Positions 35,965-46,004 of a stretch of 64,000 bases of DNA are shown here, in pieces. The stretch is taken from assembly GCF_001660815.1 (NCBI RefSeq), contig NZ_LYMI01000056.1, forward strand, positions 62,001 to 126,000. The letters are read 5' to 3'. Source of the stretch: Xanthomonas nasturtii. Its GTDB lineage: Bacteria; Pseudomonadota; Gammaproteobacteria; Xanthomonadales; Xanthomonadaceae. How positions within the stretch are numbered: position 1 is the first letter of the stretch; each line of letters begins with the position of its first letter. The translations under genes and the position numbers were made by a program. The notes under the pieces were generated by a model, which saw only the letters and a list, made by a program, of their open reading frames with translations, made no database searches and had not been told where the DNA came from.

Positions 35965-36858
35965 ATGTTGAATCGGCGACAGTTCTTGTACGCAACCGGC
36001 GCAGGCGTACTGCTTGCGGCTGCCAAGCCCGCGCGGGCGCTCACCCCGGCGGTGACGGTGGACGACGTGCTGCGGGCACGCTGGGCGGAAATCGAACGCG
36101 GCACCGGTGGTCGCCTCGGGATCGGCCTGCTCGACAGCGCCACCGGCTGGCACATCGGCCAGCGTGAAGACGAGCGCTTTCCGATGTGCAGCACCTTCAA
36201 ATTTGTATTGGCTGCGGCGGTTCTGCAGCGGGTGGACCAAGGCAAGCTGACGCTGGCGCAACGGGTGAAGATCCACACTGCCGACATGCTCGCGCATGCG
36301 CCGGTGACCGAGCGCCACGTCGGCGGGTCGCTGAGCGTGGCCGAGCTGTGCCGGGCTACCATGATCTACAGTGATAACCCGGCCGCCAACCTGTTGTTTC
36401 CGCTGGTCGGCGACCCGGCCGGACTGACCGCGTTTCTGCGTGGCATCGGCGATGCCCACACCCGCAGCGATCGCTACGAGCCGGAGATGAATCGGTTCGC
36501 CGCCGGCGACCAGCGCGACACCACCACGCCTGCGGCAATGGCCGCCACGCTGCGCACGCTTTTGCTGGGCGACGCGCTGCAGCCTGCCTCGCGCAAGCAG
36601 CTGACCGACTGGATGATCGACAACCGCACCGGCGACGATTGCCTGCGTGCTGGGCCGACGCGCGAGTGGAAGATCGGCGACAAGACCGGCAGCAATGGCA
36701 CCGATACCCGCAACGACATCGCCATCCTCTGGCCGCCGGAGGGCAGGGCGCCGCTGCTGCTGACGACGTACTTGAACGGCGCCAAGGTCGACGCCGCCGC
36801 GCGCGAGGCGGCATTGAAGGCGGTGGCGGTCGCGGTGCGGGAATCGCTCGCAGGGTGA
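35965..36858 (+). CDS. bla: Class A (L2-like) serine beta-lactamase
   Basis: 297-residue periplasmic beta-lactamase. N-terminus MLNRRQFLYATGAGVLLAAA has a twin arginine and hydrophobic core, suggesting Tat export as for Stenotrophomonas L2. Active-site motifs are complete: Ser76 in CSTFK (Ambler 70-73), SDN at 136-138 (130-132), Glu172 in RYEPEMN (166) and KTG at 240-242 (234-236). It should therefore be functional against penicillins and early cephalosporins, probably inducible through the divergent ampR. Confidence 0.94.
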   Translation: MLNRRQFLYATGAGVLLAAAKPARALTPAVTVDDVLRARWAEIERGTGGRLGIGLLDSATGWHIGQREDERFPMCSTFKFVLAAAVLQRVDQGKLTLAQRVKIHTADMLAHAPVTERHVGGSLSVAELCRATMIYSDNPAANLLFPLVGDPAGLTAFLRGIGDAHTRSDRYEPEMNRFAAGDQRDTTTPAAMAATLRTLLLGDALQPASRKQLTDWMIDNRTGDDCLRAGPTREWKIGDKTGSNGTDTRNDIAILWPPEGRAPLLLTTYLNGAKVDAAAREAALKAVAVAVRESLAG

Positions 36859-37010
36859 GCGTCGACGCGACAAGCAGCAATCGCGGCGCAGGTTGCTTCG
36901 CCTGGCGCAATGACGCCGAGCGAGGCTGCGATTTTTCCCCTACTCAGCAGCCCTGACGCAGAGCGCTTGTTAGCGCTGGTCAGTAGCGACATTCAATCCA
37001 GTCACACCGC

Positions 37011-38747
37011 TCAACCAAGTGCGCCGATCACCACGGGTTGGTCCTGCTGCAAGCGCGCCGGCCCACCCATGGCCGGGTCGCTGACGCTGTCCATAGCGGT
37101 CTCAATGCGTTCGGCCAGACGCTGGGCCGCGCCGTCGTGGTGCACCCACAGGTCGTACCAGCCACCGGTTGCTGCCGCTTTCCAACGACGCTGCTCGCTC
37201 GCGCCGGGCGCAATGCTCAGGCGTTCGCGCGGCTGTGCGGCTGTGTACGCACCCGGTTGCAGTTCCGCCTGTACGGTAGTGCTGCCGCCATTACGTAGCG
37301 ATAGCAGCACGAAGGTGGAATCGTTTGGCGTGGTCCAGGTCAGGCCGGCCGACAGCAGCGGGTCCGAGTGCGCATCCGATTCCACATGCTGCGCCTCGCC
37401 GATGCGGCGGTCGCGGCTCTGGTCAAGGAAAAACTGCTTTACGCCCACGCGCCAGGCGAACGCGCCGTAGCGCATCACATCTTCCACGTAGTACATCTGT
37501 TCGTCGGTCTGGTAGTTGTCCGTGAACTGCACCCCGTACGGCCGGTGATCGAAGCTGATGTTGGTGCCGACGTTGAGCAGGCGATGCCAGTCGCGGGTGA
37601 CGCTACGCTCGATGCGCTCCAGCCAGGCACCGGCGCGCACGGTGTTGTCGATGGCGCCGAGATCGGCACGCCATTCCACATCGGCCATCGCGCCAGCGCG
37701 GTGGTTGTCGTAGTGGCTGTGGCGGTACGACTGCACCGGCACCGAGCCGGCCGGGTCGCAGGCCGGATTGGATTCGGCCGGCACCGCATCGCTACCGGCG
37801 CAACCGGCCAGCATCGTCGCGGCCGCGCCGCCGGGGGTGAGGTAATACAGCTTGCCCAGGTCGCTGCCGGCATGCACGGTGTTGCCACCGCGCGCTTCGG
37901 ACTCCGGCGCGCCTGTACCATTGTTGGTGACGTCCACCAGATACGGCGGAATCCAGTCGCCGCGGCCTTGCATGCGGTGCGCGTAGCCGGTCAGCGTGGT
38001 CTTGAAGCCGCTGCCGCCATCGAAGGCGCCGCGTAGATAACCGAAGGTGTTCTTGCGTAACGCGCGCGAGCCGGAGCGGTAGTTCTGGTCCAGATACCGA
38101 ATGCCGGTGAGCGTGCCGGTCAACAGATCGTGCTCGGGGTCGCGCGCGATCTGCTCCGGCGTCACGCTGGTGTATTCGGATTCGTCGGCATCGTCGGCAT
38201 CGTCGGCATCGTCGGCATCGTCGTAGGACGCGTAGCCGCTGAGCGCCCACTTGTTCAACGCGCTGGCGAATTTGCCGGCCAGGTGATCGCGGCTGGTGTG
38301 GCCGCTACCGTCGATCCAGTCGTCGTTACGCGCTGACGAGCCGCTGATCCAGGCGCGTGTATTGTCGCCGAGCAGCCCGGTGTCGTAACGGGCGTAATAC
38401 TTGCGCGCCTGGTTGTCGCCAATGCCGCCGATCACCCGCACACGCTGGGTGTCCCGCGGTTCGCTGGTGAGGTAGTTCAATGTGCCGCCCAACGCTTCGT
38501 TGGAGCGCGAGGCGATGTCGGCGGTGCCCTGGCTCACTTCCACCGTTTCCAGATCCGGCAGGTCGATAAAGCGATTGGCCTTGGAGCCGCCGCCATAGCC
38601 CGAGCCGCCATTGGGCACGCCGTCGATGGTGGTGCCGATCTGCTGCGTATCGCGGTTGCCAAGGACGTACTTGCAGCGTGTCCTGCGACGGTTGGCGGGC
38701 AAGGGCCCTGCAGCCAAGCCGCAAGCCATCCGCTCTGAAACTTGCAT
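37011..38747 (-). pseudogene. Chimeric relic: TonB-receptor fragment fused to a phospholipase C tail
   Basis: One open frame of 578 codons joins two unrelated families. From about 38680 the plug and first barrel half of a TonB receptor are read (DTQQIGTTIDGVPNGGSGYG, FIDLPDLETVEVSQGTADIA, SNEALGGTLNYLTSEP) up to SDPLLSAGLTWTTP. Then FVLLSLRNGGSTTVQAELQP and GGWYDLWVHHDGAAQRLAER to the end match the C-terminal domain of phosphocholine-specific phospholipase C. The receptor lacks signal peptide, plug N-terminus and its last barrel strands; the phospholipase lacks its catalytic part. The junction is near 37320-37330. It looks like an in-frame deletion between two neighbouring genes and cannot make either product. 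Confidence 0.72.
38182..38223 (-). repeat. 9-bp tandem repeat (Asp-Asp-Ala codons)
   Basis: TCGTCGGCA is repeated four times without change (38182-38217), with a partial fifth copy, inside the receptor relic. On the coding (minus) strand it encodes repeated Ala-Asp-Asp in an external loop. Copy number could vary by slippage without changing the frame. Confidence 0.85.
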
Positions 38748-38885
38748 ATCAGGCGTGTTCGATCGCTTTTAAAAGCGGGCGAAATTTCGAAATGTGGCGA
38801 GTGACGCTGGCCGTAGCCACGATGTTCTGCAAGTTATGCCGGCAGAATTGCAGAGCCATCCTGGACCTCGGTGGGAAGCGCTGTG

Positions 38886-40130
38886 TCAGCGTTGCTTGGT
38901 GCGCGGTGGCGCTTCGATCTGCTGGGTTTCCGGCATCAATTCCAGTGCCGATGGCGTGGTGCGCAGCATCGGGCGGAAGGCGATGGGGTGGGTGCGGCGG
39001 CGGCTGAAGCGCAGCAGCCGCGCCAGCGTGAATCCGGCCAGTGCGAGCAGCATCACCGCAAAGTACACCGGCAAGGCTGCCGGGCCGAATTTCTGCATGG
39101 CGCCTCCGGCCAGCGCCGGGCCGATCGCTGCACCCACACCGTGCACCAGCAACAAACTGCTGCAGCCGGACAGCAAATCTTCGCGGGGCAGGTAATCGAG
39201 CATGTGCGCGACCGCAAACGGGTACAGCGAAAACGCCAACCCGCCATAGACGAAGAACAGCACGAACAGCACGGTGGTCTGCGTCTGCACCATCGGCAAT
39301 GCGGCAGCAATGGCGATAACGGCTGCCAGTGCGCTCACCGTGACCAGCCCGATACGGCGGTCGTGCCCGTCGCTGATGCGCCCGATTGGCCACTGCAGCA
39401 CCGCACCGCCCACGATGGCAGTGAGCATGAACATCGCCACGCCGTCGGCATCCAGCCCGATGCGGTTGGCGTACACCGGCAGCAAGCCCCAGAACGCACC
39501 CATCGCCAGCCCGGAAAGGCCGGCACCAATCGTGGCCACCGGCGCCAATGCGTACAGCGTCTTCAGTCGCAGGCGCGAAACGTGCGGCACCTCGGGCGGG
39601 ATCAGCCGCGTGGTCATCACCGGCATCACTGCCGCGCAGATCAGGATCGCCGTCAGCGTGAACATGGCCGGTGCGCCGGCATCGCCGATGGTGAGCAGGA
39701 TCTGGCCCAGCGCCAGCGCCGACAGATTGATCGCCATGTACACCGAAAACACCCGGCTGCGCCGACGCGCGTCCGGCTCGGCGTTGAGCCAGCTTTCGAT
39801 CACCGTATACAGGCCGACCAGCGCCGCCCCGGTGACCAGGCGCAATACGCCCCAGCCCCAGGGATCGAGCCAGATCGGATGCAGCAACACCGCAATGGCC
39901 GCCAGCGATGCGTAGAACGCAAAGGCGCGGATATGCCCGATGCGGCGGATCAGCGGCGGCGCGAAGAAGGTGCCGAGAAAGAAACCGGCGAAGTAGCCGG
40001 ACATGATCAGGCCCAGCGCACGCGCATCGAAGCCGGCCTGGCCGCCGCGCACGGCGAGTAGCGTGCCAAGCAGCCCGCTACCGGTGAGCAGCAGGGCAAC
40101 GCCAAGCAATAAGGCAGTCAGCCGCAACAT
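38886..40130 (-). CDS. MFS transporter (YcaD-like)
   Basis: 414-residue inner-membrane transporter with twelve predicted helices: MLRLTALLLGVALLLTGSGL first, the amphipathic A-motif equivalent around LIRRIGHIRAFAFYASLAA, and QWPIGRISDGHDRRIGLVTV in the second half. Similar in layout to the E. coli YcaD group of unknown substrate. ATG 40130 (MLRLTALL) is favoured over an upstream extension that would add about 57 Arg/Pro-rich residues. The hydrophilic C-terminal tail of about 40 residues is rich in Pro, Arg and Thr. No neighbour suggests a substrate. Confidence 0.85.
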   Translation of the reverse strand: MLRLTALLLGVALLLTGSGLLGTLLAVRGGQAGFDARALGLIMSGYFAGFFLGTFFAPPLIRRIGHIRAFAFYASLAAIAVLLHPIWLDPWGWGVLRLVTGAALVGLYTVIESWLNAEPDARRRSRVFSVYMAINLSALALGQILLTIGDAGAPAMFTLTAILICAAVMPVMTTRLIPPEVPHVSRLRLKTLYALAPVATIGAGLSGLAMGAFWGLLPVYANRIGLDADGVAMFMLTAIVGGAVLQWPIGRISDGHDRRIGLVTVSALAAVIAIAAALPMVQTQTTVLFVLFFVYGGLAFSLYPFAVAHMLDYLPREDLLSGCSSLLLVHGVGAAIGPALAGGAMQKFGPAALPVYFAVMLLALAGFTLARLLRFSRRRTHPIAFRPMLRTTPSALELMPETQQIEAPPRTKQR

Positions 40131-40679
40131 GGATGCGGCCCTCGTGGGGGAAAAGGCGCGTCGGTCACGCGGGCGAGTGTAGCAGCCTGTCCAGCGCGGC
40201 TCGATTGAAGCCGAAGGGCATGTGCGGCGTTTTGGCAATGACGATGTGTCTGTGTGGTTCGCGCAAGGTGTGGGACGTGTGGCACTGCTTGCGCGCTGCA
40301 CTGCCTGCAGGGCGTAGCCGCCCGCATGTCAATCGCGCAGGGCTGCGGCATGTCTGCGGATCGCTGTGCGTGCGGGCAGGGGCGCTGAACATTGCATCGG
40401 TACAACAAACCAATCTGCATGCCATACGCGCTGATCTGGCAGAGAAGCGACATGCCTGCAAACCGTTGCGCGCGGGCAGGGGCGTTCGACATTACATCGG
40501 GACAAACAGCCATCTGCGTGCGCGGCTGTCGAAACGGCGAGCGATCATCGTCGCGGTGCCCGCTGCCTGCTGCGCCCTGTCGTCCACGCCCTTCGCCTGC
40601 CGCGCGGCAGGGCACTGCACCTGCCCGCCTGCATGCGTCTAGAATCTTCGCCCCCGCATCGTCTTCAGCTGATCCTGCC
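40131..40679. other. Intergenic region with a pair of direct repeats
   Basis: 549 bases between divergent starts without a supported gene. It contains two imperfect direct copies of a roughly 70-base unit, 102 bases apart (listed separately). The last 60 bases before the FmdB-like gene are ordinary promoter-proximal sequence. Confidence 0.5.
40349..40520 (+). repeat. Imperfect direct repeat, two copies
   Basis: Copies at about 40349-40421 and 40451-40520 share CATG.CTGC, then GCGGGCAGGGGCG, then ACATT.CATCGG.ACAA and CATCTGC/AATCTGC near the end. Identity by eye is about 75 percent over 70 bases with a period of 102. No coding or tRNA-like feature is associated. Confidence 0.6.
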
Positions 40680-40973
40680 ATGCCCATCTACGGTTTCCAG
40701 TGCACCACTTGCGGCCACGCGTTCGACCGCCTGCAGAAAATGGCCGACCCCGATCCGCAGACCTGCCCGGCCTGCGCGGCGGCCACCATCAAGCGCCAGA
40801 TCACCGCACCGTCGTTTCGCCTGTCCGGCAGCGGCTGGTACGAGACCGACTTCAAGTCGGCCGGCGAGAAAAAGAAAAACCTGACCGAAAGCAGCAGCGG
40901 CGGTGGCGATGCCAAACCGGCCGCGGCTGTAGAGAGCAAGCCGGCGGCCAAACCCGCGTCCGGCCCCGCATGA
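40680..40973 (+). CDS. FmdB-family zinc-ribbon protein
   Basis: 97-residue cytosolic protein starting MPIYGFQCTTCGHAFDRLQK, with one CxxC (Cys8/Cys11) and a second in DPQTCPACAAATIKRQI that form the regulatory-type FmdB zinc ribbon. The last 35 residues are low-complexity, rich in Lys/Ser/Gly/Ala/Pro. FmdB genes frequently stand upstream of aspS, as here after two intervening genes, but no function is established. The stop overlaps the next ATG (ATGA). Confidence 0.85.
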   Translation: MPIYGFQCTTCGHAFDRLQKMADPDPQTCPACAAATIKRQITAPSFRLSGSGWYETDFKSAGEKKKNLTESSSGGGDAKPAAAVESKPAAKPASGPA

Positions 40974-41668
40974 AGACCCGCGGCGCGCGCAGAGTGTTGC
41001 AGCCCAGCGCGATGCCCAGCGCTGCAGTCGCCGCCGCGGCGCGCACCGTGATGCCCGCTGCATCACGGTGGGCCGCGTTGGTGCTGCTCGCTGCGCTAGC
41101 CGGCTGTGCCACGCCGGTGCCGCACGCTGCGGTCGACGCGGCGCCCGCAGATCGATTTCTGGCCGCCCTGGCCATGCATTGCGGGCAGGCCTTTGCCGGC
41201 CGGGTCATCGTCGATACGCCCGCGTCCGCAACGCCAAGTGCATTCGCCGGCAAGCCGCTGGTGATGCATGTGCGTGGTTGCGATGACCCGACGCGCACGT
41301 TGCGGGTGCCGTTTCATGTCGGCGACGACCGCTCGCGTACCTGGGTGCTGACGCGCACCGACACCGGGCTGCGGCTCAAGCACGACCATCGCCACGCCGA
41401 TGGCAGCCCGGATGCGTTGACCCAGTACGGCGGCGACACTGTCGATGCCGGCAGTGCGCACCGCCAGGAATTCCCGGTCGATGCCGAGTCGGTCGCGCTG
41501 TTCAAGCGCCTGGGCTCGACCGCCTCGCTGCGCAATCGCTGGGCGATGGAGATCCGGCCTGGTCGCAGCGTTGTCTACGAACTGAGTCGCCCGGATGGGC
41601 GCCTGTTCCGGGTCCAATTCGATCTCACCCGGCCAGTGGCGCTGCCACCTGCGCCGTGGGGGAGCTGA
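40970..41668 (+). CDS. Putative lipoprotein of unknown function
   Basis: 232 residues from ATG 40970, which overlaps the fmdB-like stop. The hydrophobic segment ends in a lipobox LLAALAGC; starting at Met28 (ATG 41051) would give a more standard lipoprotein signal peptide (MPAASRWAALVLLAALAGC), so that start is a serious alternative. The mature part contains FAGRVIVDTPASATPSAF, GCDDPTRTLRVPFHVGDDRS and LRLKHDHRHADGSPDALTQY. I do not recognise the domain; an envelope role is likely. Confidence 0.78.
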   Translation: MKTRGARRVLQPSAMPSAAVAAAARTVMPAASRWAALVLLAALAGCATPVPHAAVDAAPADRFLAALAMHCGQAFAGRVIVDTPASATPSAFAGKPLVMHVRGCDDPTRTLRVPFHVGDDRSRTWVLTRTDTGLRLKHDHRHADGSPDALTQYGGDTVDAGSAHRQEFPVDAESVALFKRLGSTASLRNRWAMEIRPGRSVVYELSRPDGRLFRVQFDLTRPVALPPAPWGS

Positions 41669-41695
41669 GCCGCGCACTGACGGGGCTTCCAGTGC

Positions 41696-42472
41696 TCAAC
41701 GCGCCTCGAAGCGCGCCCGGCAGCCATCGTTGACCCACACCGTTGCGCGGCGATCGTCGTAGCCCCAGCTGCGGCCTTCCTCGCAGCGCGTGTCGGACAG
41801 CTGGCGGGTCAGCACCGGGCGACCATAACGGCCGTCCCAGGCGCAGGTGCGCAGGCGGCGGTCGTCGCTGGCGCAGTTGATGGCGTAGTCGTTGCGTGGA
41901 CGGTCGTCGCGGCCAGCATAGTCGCCGTCGCCGCGATCCCAGCCGCCGCCACCGCGGGCCTGCGCAAATTCACCCCGGCAGCCGTCGTCCACCCAGATCC
42001 GGCCGCCGTCCTGGCGCCAGTTGCGGCCTTCCACGCAAGGCGTGTTCGAGAGTTGGCGCAACAGGGTGGCGCGGCGCCAGCCGGTGTCGCAGATCTTCTG
42101 GCGCTGGTCGTTGCTCTCGCAGCGCACCGTGCCGGCGACCCCGCCGCCACCATACCCAGGGCCGTTGCCGCCGCCCCAACCGCCGTTGCGGCCGTCGACA
42201 AAGCGGCCGCGGCAGCCGTTGTCCACCCAGATCCTGCCGCGGTCGCTGCCCCAGTTGCGGCCTTCGATGCAACGCGTGCCCGAGATGTTTTCCACCAAGA
42301 CGGCGCGGCCGCGGAACGGGGTATCGCACTCGCGGCGGCGGTTGTCGTTGCTGGAGCAGGTGATGCTGGGGCCGTTCCAGCCGCGCTCCTGCGCCGCGGC
42401 AGAGGCGCTGGCGAGCAGGCCGGTCAGGGTGATCAGGCCGAAGCCGGAAAGCAGCAGGGCGGTGCGCAGCAT
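41696..42472 (-). CDS. Secreted DUF3011 protein with three repeats
   Basis: 258-residue exported protein (signal peptide to about residue 27, ending ASAAAQ). Three copies of a roughly 55-residue module follow (about 36-92, 114-170 and 198-256), each with a C-x-S-N/D-D-x-R-x-x-x-C start, a middle RQLS-T-x-C-x-EGR-x-W and a WVD/N-GCR end, separated by Gly/Asp-rich linkers (GGWGGGNGPGYGGGG; GGWDRGDGDYAGRDD). This is the DUF3011 family common in Xanthomonadaceae; six conserved cysteines suggest three internal disulfides. Function unknown. Convergent with the preceding lipoprotein gene. Confidence 0.85.
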   Translation of the reverse strand: MLRTALLLSGFGLITLTGLLASASAAAQERGWNGPSITCSSNDNRRRECDTPFRGRAVLVENISGTRCIEGRNWGSDRGRIWVDNGCRGRFVDGRNGGWGGGNGPGYGGGGVAGTVRCESNDQRQKICDTGWRRATLLRQLSNTPCVEGRNWRQDGGRIWVDDGCRGEFAQARGGGGWDRGDGDYAGRDDRPRNDYAINCASDDRRLRTCAWDGRYGRPVLTRQLSDTRCEEGRSWGYDDRRATVWVNDGCRARFEAR

Positions 42473-42629
42473 CGTGTCGTCCTTGGTGCGGGAGGGGCGT
42501 GGCGCCTATTCAGCCGGGCGCCGACTTAAGCGCCCATGAGCGCCCACGCATTTGCTCCTGTCGTCCGCCGGCCCCAGAATATCCGGCTCTCCGGCGCTGT
42601 CCTGTGTCGGGTTTTCAGCGGAGCTTTCG

Positions 42630-44396
42630 ATGCGTACCCACTTCTGCGGCCTGGTCGATGAGACCTTGATCGGCCAAACCGTCACTCTCGCCGGCTGGAC
42701 CGACGTGGCCCGCAACCTGGGCGGGGTGTGCTTCATCGACCTGCGCGACCACGAAGGTATCGTGCAGGTCACGGTGGAACCGGTGGCCGGCGACGACGCC
42801 AGCGCGGAGCTGTTCAAGGTGGCCGCCAGCCTTGGCTACGAGGACGTGCTGCAGGTTGAAGGCGTGGTGCGCGCGCGCCATGCGGTCAACGACAAGCTGC
42901 GCACCGGCAAGGTGGAAGTGATCGCCACGCGCATCAGCATCCTCAACAAGGCTGCGCCGCTGCCGTTCCACGCGCACGAAAATCCGGGCGAAGAAACCCG
43001 TTTGAAGTACCGCTATCTGGACCTGCGCCGCCCGGAAATGCAGCGCATGCAGCGCACCCGCATCAAGCTGGTGCAGGCGCTGCGCCGGCATCTGGATGCG
43101 CGCGATTTCCAGGACATCGAAACTCCGATCCTGACCAAGGCCACCCCGGAAGGCGCACGCGACTTCCTGGTGCCGGCGCGCATGCATCCAGGCGAGTTCT
43201 ACGCGTTGCCGCAGAGCCCGCAGCTGTTCAAGCAGATCTTGATGGTGGCCGGCTTCGACCGCTACTACCAGATTGCGCGCTGCTTCCGCGACGAAGCCTT
43301 GCGCGCCGATCGCCAGCTGGAGTTCACCCAGCTCGATATGGAATTTGCCTTCGTGCGCGAGCGCGACGTGCAGGATTTCGTCGAAGACATGATCCGCGCC
43401 ATCTTCAAGGAAGTGGTGGATGTCGAGCTGGCGACGCAGTTCCCGCGCATGACCTGGGCCGAGGCGATGCGTCGCTACGGCTCGGACAAGCCGGACCTGC
43501 GCATCGATCTGGAACTGATCGACGTGGCCGAGCTGGTCACATCCAGCCAATTCCCGGTCTTCACCGCCGCTGCCAACGATGCCGATGGTCGCGTGGCCGC
43601 GCTGCGCATCCCCGGTGGCGCCAGCCTGTCGCGCAAGCAGATCGACGAATACGCCGCGCATGCCGCCAAGTACGGCGCCAAGGGCCTGGCCTACATCAAG
43701 CTCTCGGAGACCGGCGAAGTCGGCTCGCCGATCGCCAAATTCTTTGGCGAAGAGGCCTTTGCCGCCCTGCTCAAGCACGTCGGTGCCGGCAACGGCGACA
43801 TCGTGTTCTTCGGTGCCGGCGGCTACAACACCGTGTCCGATTTCATGGGTGCATTGCGTCTGAAGGCCGGCAAGGATTTCAAGCTGGTCGCCGACACCTG
43901 GGCACCGTTGTGGGTCACCGACTTCCCGATGTTCGAATGGGACGACGAAGCACAGCGCTACGTCGCCTTGCATCACCCCTTCACCGCGCCGGCGGTGGAC
44001 GACATTGCCGACCTGCGCGCCAATGCCCGCACCGCCGTGTCGCGCGGTTACGACATGGTGCTCAACGGCAATGAGATCGGCGGTGGCTCCATCCGTATCC
44101 ATCGCCCGGACATGCAAAGCGCCGTGTTCGAGCTGCTCGGCATCGGCGCCGAAGAAGCGCGCGCCAAGTTCGGCTTCCTGCTGGATGCCCTGAACTACGG
44201 CGCACCGCCGCACGGCGGCATCGCCTTCGGTATCGACCGCATCGCTGCACTGATGGCCGGCACCGAATCCATCCGCGACGTGATCCCGTTCCCCAAGACC
44301 ACGGGCGCACAGGATCTGATGACCGACGCCCCGTCGCCGATCGCCGCCGATCAGCTCGCCGAAGTGCACGTGCAGGTCCGCCCGAAGCAGGTCTGA
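42630..44396 (+). CDS. aspS: Aspartyl-tRNA synthetase
   Basis: 588-residue class II aminoacyl-tRNA synthetase of the bacterial type. OB-fold anticodon-binding domain at the N-terminus ([20 protein letters not shown], then [20 protein letters not shown]), motif 2 region [20 protein letters not shown], the bacterial GAD insertion in the middle and motif 3 [23 protein letters not shown] 42630 after GGAGC at 42620-42624 gives the standard N-terminus. Cannot tell by eye whether it is discriminating or also charges tRNA-Asn. Confidence 0.97.
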   Translation: MRTHFCGLVDETLIGQTVTLAGWTDVARNLGGVCFIDLRDHEGIVQVTVEPVAGDDASAELFKVAASLGYEDVLQVEGVVRARHAVNDKLRTGKVEVIATRISILNKAAPLPFHAHENPGEETRLKYRYLDLRRPEMQRMQRTRIKLVQALRRHLDARDFQDIETPILTKATPEGARDFLVPARMHPGEFYALPQSPQLFKQILMVAGFDRYYQIARCFRDEALRADRQLEFTQLDMEFAFVRERDVQDFVEDMIRAIFKEVVDVELATQFPRMTWAEAMRRYGSDKPDLRIDLELIDVAELVTSSQFPVFTAAANDADGRVAALRIPGGASLSRKQIDEYAAHAAKYGAKGLAYIKLSETGEVGSPIAKFFGEEAFAALLKHVGAGNGDIVFFGAGGYNTVSDFMGALRLKAGKDFKLVADTWAPLWVTDFPMFEWDDEAQRYVALHHPFTAPAVDDIADLRANARTAVSRGYDMVLNGNEIGGGSIRIHRPDMQSAVFELLGIGAEEARAKFGFLLDALNYGAPPHGGIAFGIDRIAALMAGTESIRDVIPFPKTTGAQDLMTDAPSPIAADQLAEVHVQVRPKQV

Positions 44397-44546
44397 TGCG
44401 CAAACGCGCAGGGGCATGCGCACCGCATGTCCCTGTAGGGCGTGCACATCGGGTTCTGCCCGGCGTGCACTGCCCGCGGCGCCCGCTTGCGGTAGCGCAT
44501 CTGCATGCGAGAAGCTGCCATGTCCACATGGCACGAGAGGCTCCGC

Positions 44547-45074
44547 ATGACCCGCATCCGCCGCGCCACATCGGACGATGCCGAAGCGTTATCGCTGCTG
44601 GCAGCGCAGACCTTTACCGAAACCTTCGGGCATCTGTATCCAGAAGAAGACCTGCGCGGTTTTCTCGAAGAGACCTATGCGGTCGAGCGCGCGCGCATCG
44701 TGCTGGCGCATCCGGACTATGCGATCTGGCTGCTGGAGATGGACAACCTGCTGGTCGGCCATGCCGCCGCCGGCCCCTGCGGTCTGCCGCACGATGAGGT
44801 GCGCCCAGGCGATGGAGAGCTCAAGCGGCTGTATCTGTTGAAGGACTACCAGAGCAGCGGCTGGGGTAGCCGGCTGTTCGAAACCGCATTGGAATGGCTC
44901 GAACGCGACGGCCCACGCACCTTGTGGATCGGCGTGTGGTCGGAGAATTTTGGCGCGCAGCGCTTCTATGCCCGCTACGGCTTCGAAAAAATCGGCGAAT
45001 ACGATTTCCCGGTGGGCAAGATCGTCGACCGCGAGTTCATCCTGCGCCGCAAGCCGATTGTTGCAGCCGAGTAA
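44547..45074 (+). CDS. GNAT-family N-acetyltransferase
   Basis: 175-residue acetyltransferase with the acetyl-CoA loop LKRLYLLKDYQSSGWGSRLF and a C-terminal part ENFGAQRFYARYGFEKIGEY typical of GNAT enzymes acting on small molecules or N-termini. ATG 44547 follows GAGAGG; an in-frame ATG at 44505 would add 14 residues. Lies between aspS and a broken hydrolase gene; substrate unknown. Confidence 0.86.
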   Translation: MTRIRRATSDDAEALSLLAAQTFTETFGHLYPEEDLRGFLEETYAVERARIVLAHPDYAIWLLEMDNLLVGHAAAGPCGLPHDEVRPGDGELKRLYLLKDYQSSGWGSRLFETALEWLERDGPRTLWIGVWSENFGAQRFYARYGFEKIGEYDFPVGKIVDREFILRRKPIVAAE

Positions 45075-45269
45075 GCCAGGCGTCCGTACGATGCGACGCC
45101 GGGTTCGCTTGCCGTGCGCGGCGTTTGCCGCACGATCGGCGCAGCGCGTGCGAACGATCGGTACCAGGCCTGTTCCCTGCATGCCGTGCGCGTGTCAGAC
45201 ACGCGCCTGATCTTTGCCCCCATCCCGGTGACCACGCCTTTGTTCATCCCATCGTCGTCCCTCCCGGTC

Positions 45270-45915
45270 ATGCCCCGGCGCAGTCCGCGCAAGTACGCGG
45301 TCACCGCCACCGCCGACGTGCTGCTGGTGCACGGCATCTGGAATACCGCGCACTGGCTGTTGCCGCTCGCACGCCGGATGCGCGCCGATGGGCTGGCACC
45401 GGCGCTGTTCGGCTATGCCAGCGTGCTCGGCGGGCCGGTGCAGGCAGTGCCGCGCTTGATCGACCGCCTGCACAGGCCGCGCGCAATTGCTGGTCTGCCA
45501 CAGCCTGGGCGGGCTGATGGCCTTGCAGGCCTTGTGCGACGCCCCCGACCTGCCGGTGCGCCGCGTGGTCTGCCTGGGCTCGCCCCTGTGTGGCAGCGCC
45601 GCCGCGCGCGGACTGGCCCGGCGTGGTGGCGTCTGGGCGATGGGCCGGAGCGCCGCCCTGTTGCAGCAGGGGTTTGCGCGCTGGGACGGTCAGGCGGAGA
45701 TCGGCCAGGTTGCCGGCTGCGTGCCGCGCGGCGTCGGCCGTTGGCTGGCACCGCTGGCCGAGGGCTCGGACGGCACCGTGGCGCTGGCCGAAACCCGCCT
45801 GCCCGGGCTGCGCGACCATTGCGTGGTCAACGCCAGCCACAGCGGCCTGTTGCGCTCGCCCGAGGCCGCCGCCCAGGCGCTGGCCTTCCTGCGCACCGGC
45901 CGCTTTCAGTCGTGA
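45270..45915 (+). pseudogene. Alpha/beta hydrolase split by a +1 frameshift
   Basis: The first half (ATG 45270) reads DVLLVHGIWNTAHWLLPLAR up to RLIDRLH; the second half, one frame over, continues QLLVCHSLGGLMALQALCDA with the nucleophile motif CHSLGG and ends DHCVVNASHSGLLRSPE, where the catalytic His is expected. Removing the A at 45474 would give one continuous alpha/beta hydrolase of about 215 residues. As given, the first frame runs on without the active-site serine. Either a genuine recent mutation or a one-base sequence error. Confidence 0.75.
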
Positions 45916-46004
45916 ACATCCGCCGGCGGATGCTGTGGCCCCGGTGAGGGCGGGCAATCAGGTAAAATTCGCGCCCTGTCATCCAAGCCAGTCTGGAACC
46001 ACCC

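Noticed and set aside
38182-38223. CRISPR-like array
   Set aside because: Nine-base units without spacers inside a coding frame: a codon microsatellite.
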